50,546 nt of DNA. Source: Tannerella sp. GTDB taxonomy: Bacteria > Bacteroidota > Bacteroidia > Bacteroidales > Tannerellaceae. The stretch lies in the NCBI GenBank assembly GCA_031271805.1, contig JAISUX010000122.1, positions 1 through 50,546 on the forward strand. Reading direction: 5' to 3'. The position numbers and the translations under genes were made by a program. The notes below the pieces were generated by a model. The model searched no databases. It had not been told where the DNA came from and was given only the letters and a program-made list of their open reading frames with translations. How positions within the stretch are numbered: the stretch's first letter is position 1; each line of letters begins with the position of its first letter. This document shows positions 1 through 7,610 of this stretch, in pieces.

Positions 1-302
1 AGCAGTAAGGGGTTTGGAACGGCTTGCGATACCGAGCCGCTGTCGAGGATAGCATTGACGCAGAACGCTTCAAGATTGCTGACAGTCAGCGGAATAGCGT
101 AAGTCTCCGGTCTGCTGCCAGACACACGGAACGATAGTTCCGTACCCTTGTTCTCGGGCGTATCCGTATTTATTTCCGCCCCCTGCTCGCAGGCGCTAAG
201 TCCGAACATCCCCGCCGTCAGCATCGCAATCCCCAAAAGAACCGCCGCCGCTATCCGACCAATGTTTTCGCGTCTGTCATTATATATTCTAAACCTTTTC
301 AT
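1..302 (-). CDS. Fimbrillin-type lipoprotein, 3' end outside window
   Basis: About 100 N-terminal residues are visible; the rest lies beyond base 1. Translation from the ATG at 302-300 gives a basic N-terminus (MKRFRIYNDRR), a hydrophobic segment at residues 17-35 and a lipobox LSAC with Cys38, so it is a predicted lipoprotein. The mature start (CEQGAEINTDTPENKG, then ELSFRVSG) resembles Bacteroidales fimbrillin/Mfa-like surface proteins. It follows the fimbrillin-type gene at 345-2624 by 42 bp on the same strand, which suggests an operon for surface pilus or adhesin components. The fimbrillin assignment rests on this short piece and the neighbour. The lipoprotein call is firmer. Confidence 0.7.
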   Translation of the reverse strand, partial: MKRFRIYNDRRENIGRIAAAVLLGIAMLTAGMFGLSACEQGAEINTDTPENKGTELSFRVSGSRPETYAIPLTVSNLEAFCVNAILDSGSVSQAVPNPLL

Positions 303-323
303 AACCTTTATATTAAGAATTTT

Positions 324-352
324 CTAAAATCCTAAATCTAAAATCTAAATCT
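324..352. repeat. Short tandem repeat, unit AAAATCT, at a gene 3' end
   Basis: Near-tandem copies of (A)AAATCT. The repeat covers the stop codon (345-347) of the upstream minus-strand gene. The same motif recurs at 2666-2702, 3046-3066 and 45875-45890 in the same orientation. Confidence 0.7.
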
Positions 353-2624
353 CCCCCCGAATCTCATACCACTTTCCAATCTCGAACGCCCCGACAGGCA
401 GGGTCACCGTGAGCATTACCGAATATGCCTTCACATACTGCTCCGCCGCGCCAACGACCTCATACTCTTCGTATTCAAGATACACCTGCAAATCGCTGCC
501 GAACGTCTGCGGCAGCACATAGAGCGGTTCGGTAGCCGCCGACAGTTGGGTGTAAGTGTTCGGGAAGACCTGCACCGACGTACCGTCTAATGTGAGGCGC
601 ATAAAAGCCTGTTCGTCGTGAGCGTTCCAGAGTACCACCGGCGTAGCGTTGTCGTAATAGAAGCCACCCGTAGGCGGGATACCGGTGCTTAAGCTGCCGG
701 AAGTATTGTCGAAATTCATCTGCAGATTAGCCTTTGTATAGACGTTTATCAACTCCGCACGTGTTATGCGGTAACGTTTGTCCGTTGCAGCCGTCGCTGA
801 CGATACCCGCACGCTAACCGATACGCGGCTCAAAGCATGTTGAAAGTGCAGCGGCACGGGGTCTGTCTGCGGCGAGTGCAATTGCTTGACTGCCACGAGC
901 ATATCCTGCTGCCCCTTAGGGTCAACTATATAGTAATCGCCCGGCTCGGTCGTTCCCGGAGGCGGCGCCTCGCCACCACCTACTAACGGCATAGTGTACG
1001 TCAGTGTAGGCGGCGTGTCATACGCGCCGTTGTTTTTCAGACCCGTAGTAAGTCCATCCAAAGACGCCGGCGCAACGGCGAAAAACCGTATCTTGCCGTC
1101 CGAAGGCCAGTATTTCTTGGGATAATAGTCCCATCGTCCTTCCGTAAACGACTTATATATATACTCTTCGTTGAAGAGCGTCGCGCCCGTCTCCCACGAG
1201 GCCGTGTCATCGGGCAGCCCCGAGACGTAGAAGTTCGACAAGTTGGTAGTGTCCAACGGCGCGCGCACACGTGTTACAGCGCTACGCGTAGATCTCGTTT
1301 CGACCTTTGCTTTGAAACGGCGCGCGGCAGTACGAGTAGAAGTACGCACCGAGGTACCGCCCACCATTACCGGGTCGCCCCAGTCGTCGATATTCACATT
1401 GAAGCCGTCGTCGCTGCTACCGCCACCGCCCGCGTCTGCGTCGGGTATATCCAAACGCCCGTCGTTCCACACGATGATGTCGAAGCCGCCGTTCTTGTCA
1501 CGCCAATTAGGGTCGGTCAGAGCGCCTTTCATCTGGTCAGCGATAGTCTCTTCCCACTGACCGTGATAGTAGCCCCATGCCGATGGGTAATAGTTGTTCT
1601 TACCGGTTGCTATAACAGTGAGTCTGAACACATTAGCATCAGGATCGGTAACACCGAAGCATGAGAACGCACCCGTTATCCAGTCGCCCGTCCAGCCGCC
1701 CTTATGCGGGTCGGCATTGGCTTTTTCGCCCGTCTGCCACGTAGGGTTATACGCGGTGAAAAACAGTTTATGCGCCGCCAGTTCGGGATATTTGTCTATC
1801 TGATTGCGGGCGTCTTCATAGACCTTGAAACGTCCCTGGTCGAACAGCAGCGTCGTAGGCGTTGTCGCCACAACGCCGGTCACAGGGCGAAGCGTAGCCG
1901 CCAGACCCGACATCGCGCCGGTCAAGTACTTTATATTCTTGCTCCCGCTCACATCATATATCATAAATGTATATTCGTGAAGTTTGTTCTCGGGGTAGAA
2001 ATCCACCACTACAGTATCCGACGATGGAGTCGATTCGATGTCCAAGCCGGGGTTGACAGCGTCAATATAAAACCTGTAGGGCGATGATACGTCCAAGGCG
2101 ACCTTTTCATTCGGCAATTTCTCCCACAGGTCGTAAGGCGTGGAGCCTGTAGGCGCGCGGTTATAGACCTCAACATCACTGTATTTGCCGCTACTGCGGA
2201 AAGCAAGGTTTACATTGCCGTAGAAGTCGAGGCAAATAGGCATGAACGTATCGGGATAGAGGTAGTCAATGCCTCCGTAAGGGTTACTGAAGTCCACGCT
2301 CCACATCTCGCGCTTGTCTTCCGGATACCACCACACGCTCATCTGCGAGGGCAGAGGATCGTCAACAACCTTCCCGTCCCAATGGATATTAACTTTCACC
2401 GGCCTGTTATTGGCATAGGTGCCGCCACCACTGCCTCCGCCATCGGTAATGCAATCCGATATGTCGTCGTTCCAGACACATCCCGCTACCAACAACAGCA
2501 TAATTAAATTGATAATTGACAATGTCCGCCTCCCCGTCGTTCCGAGGTTTTTCCCCGTCATTGCGAGCATTTTCCCCGTCATTTCGAGGAACGAAGCAAT
2601 CCACCATTTAAATTCTAATTTCAT
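345..2624 (-). CDS. DUF5119-like plus fimbrillin (Mfa-like) two-domain lipoprotein
   Basis: A 759-residue predicted outer-membrane lipoprotein with a hydrophobic stretch and lipobox LVAGC (Cys49). Residues about 70-420 resemble the DUF5119/Mfa2-type anchor family (HWDGKV, WWYPEDK, YDLWEKLP). After a low-complexity linker near 400-450, the C-terminal part resembles Mfa_like_1 fimbrillins (NFYVSGL, YYPKKYWPSDGKIRFFA, VPLHFQHALSRV). The start is the ATG at 2624, not the in-frame TTG at 2630, because AGGAGG lies 8 nt upstream. The first ~48 residues are unusual: residues 15-34 hold a seven-residue repeat (EMTGKML, AMTGKNL, GTTGRRT) encoded by a 21-bp DNA repeat resembling intergenic repeats. Role inferred: cell-surface fimbria or adhesin component. 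The fusion order is seen directly; family names are from recognition. Confidence 0.78.
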   Translation of the reverse strand: MKLEFKWWIASFLEMTGKMLAMTGKNLGTTGRRTLSIINLIMLLLVAGCVWNDDISDCITDGGGSGGGTYANNRPVKVNIHWDGKVVDDPLPSQMSVWWYPEDKREMWSVDFSNPYGGIDYLYPDTFMPICLDFYGNVNLAFRSSGKYSDVEVYNRAPTGSTPYDLWEKLPNEKVALDVSSPYRFYIDAVNPGLDIESTPSSDTVVVDFYPENKLHEYTFMIYDVSGSKNIKYLTGAMSGLAATLRPVTGVVATTPTTLLFDQGRFKVYEDARNQIDKYPELAAHKLFFTAYNPTWQTGEKANADPHKGGWTGDWITGAFSCFGVTDPDANVFRLTVIATGKNNYYPSAWGYYHGQWEETIADQMKGALTDPNWRDKNGGFDIIVWNDGRLDIPDADAGGGGSSDDGFNVNIDDWGDPVMVGGTSVRTSTRTAARRFKAKVETRSTRSAVTRVRAPLDTTNLSNFYVSGLPDDTASWETGATLFNEEYIYKSFTEGRWDYYPKKYWPSDGKIRFFAVAPASLDGLTTGLKNNGAYDTPPTLTYTMPLVGGGEAPPPGTTEPGDYYIVDPKGQQDMLVAVKQLHSPQTDPVPLHFQHALSRVSVSVRVSSATAATDKRYRITRAELINVYTKANLQMNFDNTSGSLSTGIPPTGGFYYDNATPVVLWNAHDEQAFMRLTLDGTSVQVFPNTYTQLSAATEPLYVLPQTFGSDLQVYLEYEEYEVVGAAEQYVKAYSVMLTVTLPVGAFEIGKWYEIRGEI
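2532..2605. repeat. 21-bp tandem repeat, REP-like element inside a coding 5' end
   Basis: Three copies of CCCCGTCRTTBCGAG start at 2532, 2553 and 2574, exactly 21 bp apart, followed by GAACGAAGCAATCCACC. The GTCATTGCGAG...CGAAGCAATCC pattern is typical of interspersed repeats that normally sit between genes. Here it lies within the N-terminal coding part of the 345-2624 gene. Confidence 0.75.
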
Positions 2625-2632
2625 AATCAAAA

Positions 2633-2638
2633 CCTCCT
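2633..2638 (-). promoter_or_regulatory. Strong Shine-Dalgarno site deciding the start of 345-2624
   Basis: AGGAGG on the minus strand, 8 nt before the ATG at 2624. Such strong sites are uncommon in Bacteroidota, and this one argues that the repeat-derived N-terminus is translated. Confidence 0.65.
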
Positions 2639-2665
2639 AAACTATCTTTTTCGAGTGATGAGCAA

Positions 2666-2702
2666 TAAATCTAAACTCCAAAATCTAAAATCTAAAATCC
2701 AA
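2666..2702. repeat. AAAATCT repeat block
   Basis: Imperfect tandem copies of AAATCT/AAAATCT just upstream of the 345-2624 gene. Together with 324-352 it flanks that gene on both sides in the same orientation. Confidence 0.65.
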
Positions 2703-3045
2703 CCACTCTATACATTAATTATATAACATTAAATAGCATTTTTATTTTCTTCAAATCACTATGAAAGAATATAAAATAAATTTTATCTCTTTCGCGCTGC
2801 AAAGTAACGACGATTTCCAAACATATTTGTATCATTTTTTGAATAAAAAAAGTTAAAACTATGTTAAATTTTTTCGGATTTTGAAACTGGGTTCGTCGGA
2901 ATTATAAAAAACGATACAAATTTCCGGTTCAATATCGAAAAACGATACAAATTCTCCGAAATATGGATTTTTTTATCAAAAACCGATAATTACGCTTTTG
3001 CGGTTCAGAGGTAAAATTTATCTTCAGTCCGAAAAATTTGAACAT

Positions 3046-3066
3046 AAACTCTAAAATCTAAAATCT
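3046..3066. repeat. AAAATCT repeat block upstream of sufS
   Basis: Reads AAACTCTAAAATCTAAAATCT. It lies immediately before the sufS promoter. Confidence 0.6.
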
Positions 3067-3074
3067 TATGAGTT

Positions 3075-3105
3075 TTTGTCGGTTGACATTTTTTGATTAC
3101 TTTTG
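3075..3105 (+). promoter_or_regulatory. Bacteroidota-type promoter of sufS
   Basis: TTTG (3075-3078), a 19-bp spacer, then TACTTTTG (3098-3105), matching the -33 and -7 elements. It lies 23 bp before the start codon. Confidence 0.7.
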
Positions 3106-3128
3106 CAACGTGATTTAAAAACGATTTT

Positions 3129-4337
3129 ATGAACGACAATATTAGGAGCGACTTTCCGATACTCGGACGCAAAGTTTACGACCGGCCTTTGGTTTACCTC
3201 GACAATGCGGCGACGACGCAGAAGCCTCGCTGTGTGGTCGAAAAGATTGAGGAAGAATATTATAACGTGAACGCTAACATTCATCGTGGCGTGCATTTCC
3301 TCAGCCAGCAGGCTACCGAAGCTCATGAAGCAGCGCGTCGGACGGTGCAGCGCTTCCTCAATGCCGGGAAGCCAGAGGAAATTATTTTCACAAGAGGTAC
3401 GACCGAGGCTATAAATCTCGTAGCGTCGTGTTTCGTAACCGAGTTTATGTCCGAAGGCGATGAGGTGATTGTTTCCGCTATGGAACACCATTCCAATATC
3501 GTTCCCTGGCAGATCCGGGCTGCCCGTTGCGGTGTCGCTATCAAGGTCATACCCCTCAATGAGGCGGGAGAATTGGACATGGAGGCCTTGGAGAGGCTGT
3601 TTACTGAGCGGACGCGGTTAGTTGCCGTCACGCATGTGTCCAACGTCCTCGGCACCATCAATCCGGTCGGGGAGATCGTCCACATGTCGCACTCGCATGG
3701 CGTTCCGGTATTGATCGACGGCGCCCAGGCCGTAGCCCATCTCAAGGTTGATGTACGGGCATTGGACGCCGATTTCTATGCTTTTTCGTCACACAAGATT
3801 TACGGCCCGACCGGCATTGGCGTGCTCTACGGCAAGGAGGAGTGGTTAGACCGTATGCCCCCCTATCAGGGCGGAGGCGAGATGATTGCATCCGTTTCGT
3901 TCGAGAAGACCGTTTTCAATAACCTCCCCTACAAATTTGAAGCCGGCACGCCCGACTATATCGGCTCGACAGCCCTCGCCGTCGCCCTCGACTACGTCCA
4001 AGCCCTCGGTCTCGACAACATAGCCAGGCACGAACACGACCTCCTCTTCTACGCCACCGAACGCCTCCTGTCCGTCCCTGATATCCGCATCTTCGGACAC
4101 GCAGGCCATAAAAGCGGCGTCCTGTCTTTCCTCATCGGCAATATCCACCACTACGACACAGGCCTGCTCCTCGACCGCCTCGGGATTGCCGTCCGAACCG
4201 GTCACCACTGCGCCGAGCCGCTGATGCGCGCACTCGGCATCGAAGGCGCCGTCCGAGCCTCCTTCGCCCTATACAACAACCGAGGTGACATCGACGCCTT
4301 GTGCGACGGCGTCGCCCGCGTCGCCCGAATGTTCTGA
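3129..4337 (+). CDS. sufS: SufS-type cysteine desulfurase
   Basis: A 402-residue PLP enzyme that converts cysteine to alanine and leaves a persulfide on its catalytic Cys, normally feeding Fe-S cluster assembly in the cytosol. Visible motifs: LDNAATTQKP (24-33), EHHSNIVPWQ (119-128), SSHKIYGPTGIG with PLP-binding Lys223, and RTGHHCAEP with catalytic Cys361. Length and start are normal for SufS: the protein opens directly with the RSDFPIL segment. No sufB, sufC, sufD or sufE/U is adjacent; rnhB follows after 3 bp. From about base 3900 codon choice becomes visibly richer in C-ending codons than in the first half. The second SufS-type protein (41628-43022) is longer at its N-terminus. Confidence 0.93.
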   Translation: MNDNIRSDFPILGRKVYDRPLVYLDNAATTQKPRCVVEKIEEEYYNVNANIHRGVHFLSQQATEAHEAARRTVQRFLNAGKPEEIIFTRGTTEAINLVASCFVTEFMSEGDEVIVSAMEHHSNIVPWQIRAARCGVAIKVIPLNEAGELDMEALERLFTERTRLVAVTHVSNVLGTINPVGEIVHMSHSHGVPVLIDGAQAVAHLKVDVRALDADFYAFSSHKIYGPTGIGVLYGKEEWLDRMPPYQGGGEMIASVSFEKTVFNNLPYKFEAGTPDYIGSTALAVALDYVQALGLDNIARHEHDLLFYATERLLSVPDIRIFGHAGHKSGVLSFLIGNIHHYDTGLLLDRLGIAVRTGHHCAEPLMRALGIEGAVRASFALYNNRGDIDALCDGVARVARMF

Positions 4338-4340
4338 CCC

Positions 4341-4943
4341 ATGCTCATCCCGTATCTCGAACCTTCCCGCCTCGAAGCCGGCTGTGATGAAGCAGGGCGC
4401 GGTTGCCTCGCCGGTCCTGTCTATGCCGCCGCAGTCATCCTGACCCCAGGCTTCCGCAACGACAGACTCAACGACAGCAAGCAACTGACCGAACGGCAAC
4501 GCGACCACTTACGCTCAGTCATCGAAAACGAAGCCGCGGCATGGGCTGTCGGCATAGTCTCGCCCGAAGAAATCGACGGCATAAACATACTGAAAGCCTC
4601 TATCCTCGCGATGCACCACGCTATCGACAGCCTTAAAATCCGCCCCGAGCACCTACTTATCGACGGCAACCGCTTCGTTCCATACCCCGGCATCGACCAC
4701 ACGACCGTCATCAAGGGCGATAGCAAATACATGTCGATAGCAGCGGCTTCAATCCTCGCCAAAACCCACCGCGACGAATACATGTACCGCCTCGACGCCG
4801 AATATCCCGCCTACCGATGGCGCGAAAACAAAGGCTATCCCACCGCGGCGCACCGTAACGCAATCCGCCTCCACGGCGTCACGCCTCATCACCGCAAATC
4901 CTTTACCCTGCTGCCGCCTACGCAGTTATCGCTCGATTTTTGA
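4341..4943 (+). CDS. rnhB: Ribonuclease HII
   Basis: A 200-residue cytosolic endonuclease that cleaves the RNA strand of RNA-DNA hybrids and removes misincorporated ribonucleotides. Family signatures: [20 protein letters not shown] with the catalytic Asp-Glu pair near residues 16-17, [18 protein letters not shown] with another acidic residue, and [17 protein letters not shown]. Length is normal. It starts 3 bp after sufS and is probably cotranscribed. Codons are strongly C-rich, like the second half of sufS. Confidence 0.95.
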   Translation: MLIPYLEPSRLEAGCDEAGRGCLAGPVYAAAVILTPGFRNDRLNDSKQLTERQRDHLRSVIENEAAAWAVGIVSPEEIDGINILKASILAMHHAIDSLKIRPEHLLIDGNRFVPYPGIDHTTVIKGDSKYMSIAAASILAKTHRDEYMYRLDAEYPAYRWRENKGYPTAAHRNAIRLHGVTPHHRKSFTLLPPTQLSLDF

Positions 4944-4960
4944 TTTTTTCCCGGTTTTTA

Positions 4961-4992
4961 TTTGCTTATTATCTCGAAACATTTTATCTTTG
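4961..4992 (+). promoter_or_regulatory. Promoter of the 5027 gene
   Basis: TTTG (4961-4964), a 20-bp spacer, then TATCTTTG (4985-4992). The start codon is 34 bp downstream. Confidence 0.7.
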
Positions 4993-5026
4993 CGCCGACA
5001 ATTACAAACATATAAATTAATGTACA

Positions 5027-5422
5027 ATGAAGAAAATTGTTTTGATATTGATGACAATTGCGCTGACAAATGTATTCGGGATAGTTCGTGCGCAGGATAA
5101 AACAGAACTTAGCGACAAGGCCTTGAGTGTCAAATATAAACAGGAAATTGACATCCTGGCGTCCGAGATTAAGACAATCAAACTCAAGCTGAAAGCCGAC
5201 AAGGACAACAGCGAACTGACCAAAGACTTAGCCGTCAAAACCGAACAACTCAAGGACTTGAAAGAGAAAAAACAAGTCATTGACACCGCCATCAAAAGTA
5301 AGGCGGCGTCGGAAAAAGCTGCCCTAAAAGCCGAACGGGCAGCCGAGAAAGCCGAACGGGCTAAACGAGATGCCGAACGAGCGGCTCAAAAATCACAGGA
5401 ACTCAAAGAGAAAGAAAAATAG
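5027..5422 (+). CDS. Small exported coiled-coil protein, unknown function
   Basis: 131 residues. An N-terminal signal peptide (MKKIVLILMTIALTNVFGIVRAQ) is followed by an almost entirely charged, helix-forming mature part. The C-terminal third is a Lys/Glu/Ala-rich heptad-like segment with repeated AAEKAERA units (about residues 105-120). No enzyme motif is visible. I infer a periplasmic coiled-coil or lysine-rich protein; the family is not recognised. It has its own promoter and ends 4 bp before the convergent stop of the gene at 5427-6317. Confidence 0.7.
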   Translation: MKKIVLILMTIALTNVFGIVRAQDKTELSDKALSVKYKQEIDILASEIKTIKLKLKADKDNSELTKDLAVKTEQLKDLKEKKQVIDTAIKSKAASEKAALKAERAAEKAERAKRDAERAAQKSQELKEKEK

Positions 5423-5426
5423 CCCG

Positions 5427-6317
5427 TTACACGTCGCATATCCGTATGCACTTCTCCAACGAGGCGATCTTATCTTCCTGCTTCGGGACAAACTCCTGCC
5501 CCACATAACCCTTGTAGCCTACGTCCACGAGCGCCCGCATTATCGCCGGATAGTATAGCTCCTGCGTCTCGTCGATCTCGTTGCGACCGGGATTGCCTCC
5601 GGTGTGCACGTGCGAGAAAAACTCATGGTATTTGCGGATATTTTCGATAATATTACCCTCCATAATCTGCATGTGGTAGATGTCGTACAGCAGTTTGAAC
5701 TTCGGAGATCCTACACGGCGGCACAGTTCGGCGCCCCATACCGTATGGTCGCACAAGTAATCCTTATGGCCGACGCTGTTCAGCAACTCCATCGTCAGCG
5801 TGACATTGTACTTCTCGGCAATCGGAGTGATGCGTTTCAGCCCCTTCTCGCAGTTCTGCCAGCCTTGCAAGTCGGTCACGCCGTTGCGCCTGCCCGAAAA
5901 ACAAATCAGATTCGGCAAGCCTGCTTCGGCAACCAAGGGTATCACTTTCTCGTAACTCGCAACTAACTCGTCATGAAGCGACGGGTCATTGAACCCTTTG
6001 TCAATACCCAAGCCTGCACCCTGAGCCATCGCCACCGTCAGGCCGTGAGCCTTAACCGTCGGCCAGTCCTTAGGGTCGAGCAATTCCACCGATTCTATGC
6101 CTATCTTCTTGCATATATCGCAAAACTCATCCAAAGGATATGATCCGAAACACCATTTGCTGACGGAATGATGTATATTCCCTTTCAGCGGCTCTTTCGC
6201 TTGTCCTTTATTAGTGTTTTCCGAGCGGCTGATAGCCGCGTTCACACCGCTTGCAGCCAATGCTGCCCCTCCTGCCAACGCCGTTTTAATGGCGGTTCTT
6301 CTTGTAATTATTTCCAT
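5427..6317 (-). CDS. Hydroxypyruvate isomerase-like TIM-barrel protein with Tat-type signal
   Basis: 296 residues resembling the Hyi/xylose-isomerase-like TIM-barrel family. Visible features: SVELLDPKDWP, TLTMELLNS with a probable metal-binding Glu, LLYDIYHMQIMEGN, HVHTGGNPGRNEIDETQELYY and GYVGQEFVP. Hyi interconverts hydroxypyruvate and tartronate semialdehyde, which fits the upstream glycerate kinase and GntP permease. The N-terminus has a twin-arginine motif (TRRTAIK) and an Ala-rich hydrophobic segment, suggesting export or an uncleaved anchor, which is odd beside a cytosolic kinase. Tat-tagged isomerases of this fold are common in Bacteroidota, so a periplasmic sugar-modifying role is also possible. 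It has its own -7 element. Confidence 0.78.
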   Translation of the reverse strand: MEIITRRTAIKTALAGGAALAASGVNAAISRSENTNKGQAKEPLKGNIHHSVSKWCFGSYPLDEFCDICKKIGIESVELLDPKDWPTVKAHGLTVAMAQGAGLGIDKGFNDPSLHDELVASYEKVIPLVAEAGLPNLICFSGRRNGVTDLQGWQNCEKGLKRITPIAEKYNVTLTMELLNSVGHKDYLCDHTVWGAELCRRVGSPKFKLLYDIYHMQIMEGNIIENIRKYHEFFSHVHTGGNPGRNEIDETQELYYPAIMRALVDVGYKGYVGQEFVPKQEDKIASLEKCIRICDV

Positions 6318-6340
6318 AGATTAATATTTATTTTGTCGTG

Positions 6341-6348
6341 CAAAGATA
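6341..6348 (-). promoter_or_regulatory. -7 element of the Hyi-like gene
   Basis: TATCTTTG on the minus strand, 23 bp before the start codon and after the gntP stop, so the gene may have its own transcript. No clear -33 element. Confidence 0.5.
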
Positions 6349-6365
6349 ATCATTTTTTGAATATT

Positions 6366-7610
6366 TCAATAAATTGCGGCAAAAATATATGATGATGCAG
6401 CGAGGACGATGCCTATCAAAGATTCGTACGCAATCAGTTTCAGGCGTTCGCGCAGATTCATTTCGACCGAGCCGGCTGTGACGTGGAAAAATGAGCCGTG
6501 AGGCAGGTGGTCGAGCACCGTAGCGCCGGAATTTATCATCGCGGCGCCCCATACGGCGGGGATTCCGGCGGCAAGGATTACGCCGGCAAACGATACCGAA
6601 GCAAGCGTAGCGCCGGCCGTCGTAGAGGCCGTTACCGCCGACATCAACGCACCGGCTACGGGAGCGACAAACGATTCGCCGAGCGATAGGCTATCCAAGC
6701 CGCTAATTATCACATCCTTAAGCGTCGAATTCTTGATGATGCCCGCTATCGTACCGGTGCCTATAAGCAGTACCGCTACCGACGACATCTTTTCGAGGCC
6801 ATAGGAGAGGCTTGCGGTAAGCTGCTTCGTGCGCGACATTGCGATAATGCCCGCCAAACCGCCTGCGGGCAGCGCAATCAACGGGTCGATGACTATACCG
6901 GTCAAGGGGCGAAGTATCAGCATTGCGATTGTGACTGCCGGGCCTAAGATACTGCACCAAAAAGCCGGCAAGCCTTCTTCATCCCTGCTTTCCTCGCTTA
7001 CCGTGACCCGCTCGCCTCCCTCAAACTTAAAAACACTTATTATCAGCACTGAAACGGCGAGGCCTATCACTGCCGGAATAATATTCACGTACATGACCGA
7101 GGGCAGGCTTGCATTGAAATTCTCTGCTGCGATTATGGTATTAGGATTAGGCGAGATGATATTTCCGCATTTCCCGCCGGCAATCATAGCGAGCAATATC
7201 CGCATTTTCGAGTAATCCATACCCTTACCTACAGCGATGGCGATAGGCGCGACCGTCAGGACGGCTACGTCGATGAAGACGCCGATGGCTGTGAGCAGGA
7301 ACACAGACAGAATCAGCGCTACAAGCGATTTTTTACGTCCAAGCGAACGTATTATTGTCAAAGCGATGCGTGACGCGGCGCCGGTCTTTATCAACACGCC
7401 GGACAGAACGCCTGCGGCAAGTATCCGTATTATCGCTGGGCTAATGTCTTTGACACCCTCTACCATGAACGTTATGGTCTCGGTCAGCGCAAAACCGCCT
7501 GCTACGCCACCTATAACCGCCCCAAGGATAAGGCTGTAGGCTGTATTGAATCGCCTAAGTATCAATATTATGGCTATTGCCAAACCGATTATCGCTCCTA
7601 TTGCTGTCAT
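6366..7610 (-). CDS. GntP-family permease, probably for glycerate or gluconate
   Basis: 414 residues, nearly all hydrophobic, with about 12 predicted membrane segments. Family features include an N-terminal AIGAIIGLAIAIILILRR, GGKCGNIISPNPNTIIAAENF and a C-terminal NSGATVLDHLPHGSFFH. GntP proteins are inner-membrane proton symporters for gluconate and related sugar acids. The start at 7610 overlaps the upstream glycerate kinase stop as ATGA (translational coupling), which argues that the substrate is glycerate or a related three-carbon acid. The assignment to glycerate is inference from context. Confidence 0.85.
   Translation of the reverse strand: MTAIGAIIGLAIAIILILRRFNTAYSLILGAVIGGVAGGFALTETITFMVEGVKDISPAIIRILAAGVLSGVLIKTGAASRIALTIIRSLGRKKSLVALILSVFLLTAIGVFIDVAVLTVAPIAIAVGKGMDYSKMRILLAMIAGGKCGNIISPNPNTIIAAENFNASLPSVMYVNIIPAVIGLAVSVLIISVFKFEGGERVTVSEESRDEEGLPAFWCSILGPAVTIAMLILRPLTGIVIDPLIALPAGGLAGIIAMSRTKQLTASLSYGLEKMSSVAVLLIGTGTIAGIIKNSTLKDVIISGLDSLSLGESFVAPVAGALMSAVTASTTAGATLASVSFAGVILAAGIPAVWGAAMINSGATVLDHLPHGSFFHVTAGSVEMNLRERLKLIAYESLIGIVLAASSYIFAAIY

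Larger units (their letters stand above)
2641..3128. other. 488-bp AT-rich divergent intergenic region
   Basis: The region separates the minus-strand fimbrillin operon from sufS. It holds two blocks of the AAAATCT repeat (2666-2702, 3046-3066), the sufS promoter (3075-3105), and a longer motif AAAAAACGATACAAATT at 2906-2922, repeated directly at 2938-2953. An inverted version, ATTTGTATCATTTTTT, lies at 2825-2840. A weak -7-like TTACTTTG on the minus strand (2807-2800) may serve the fimbrillin operon. I see no ORF or structured RNA. Confidence 0.6.

Noticed and set aside
2407-2607. Short minus-strand frame containing PRNDGENARNDGE
   Set aside because: This is the usual spurious translation of the GTCATTGCGAG-type repeat. 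The frame supported by the AGGAGG site and the lipoprotein signal is a different one.
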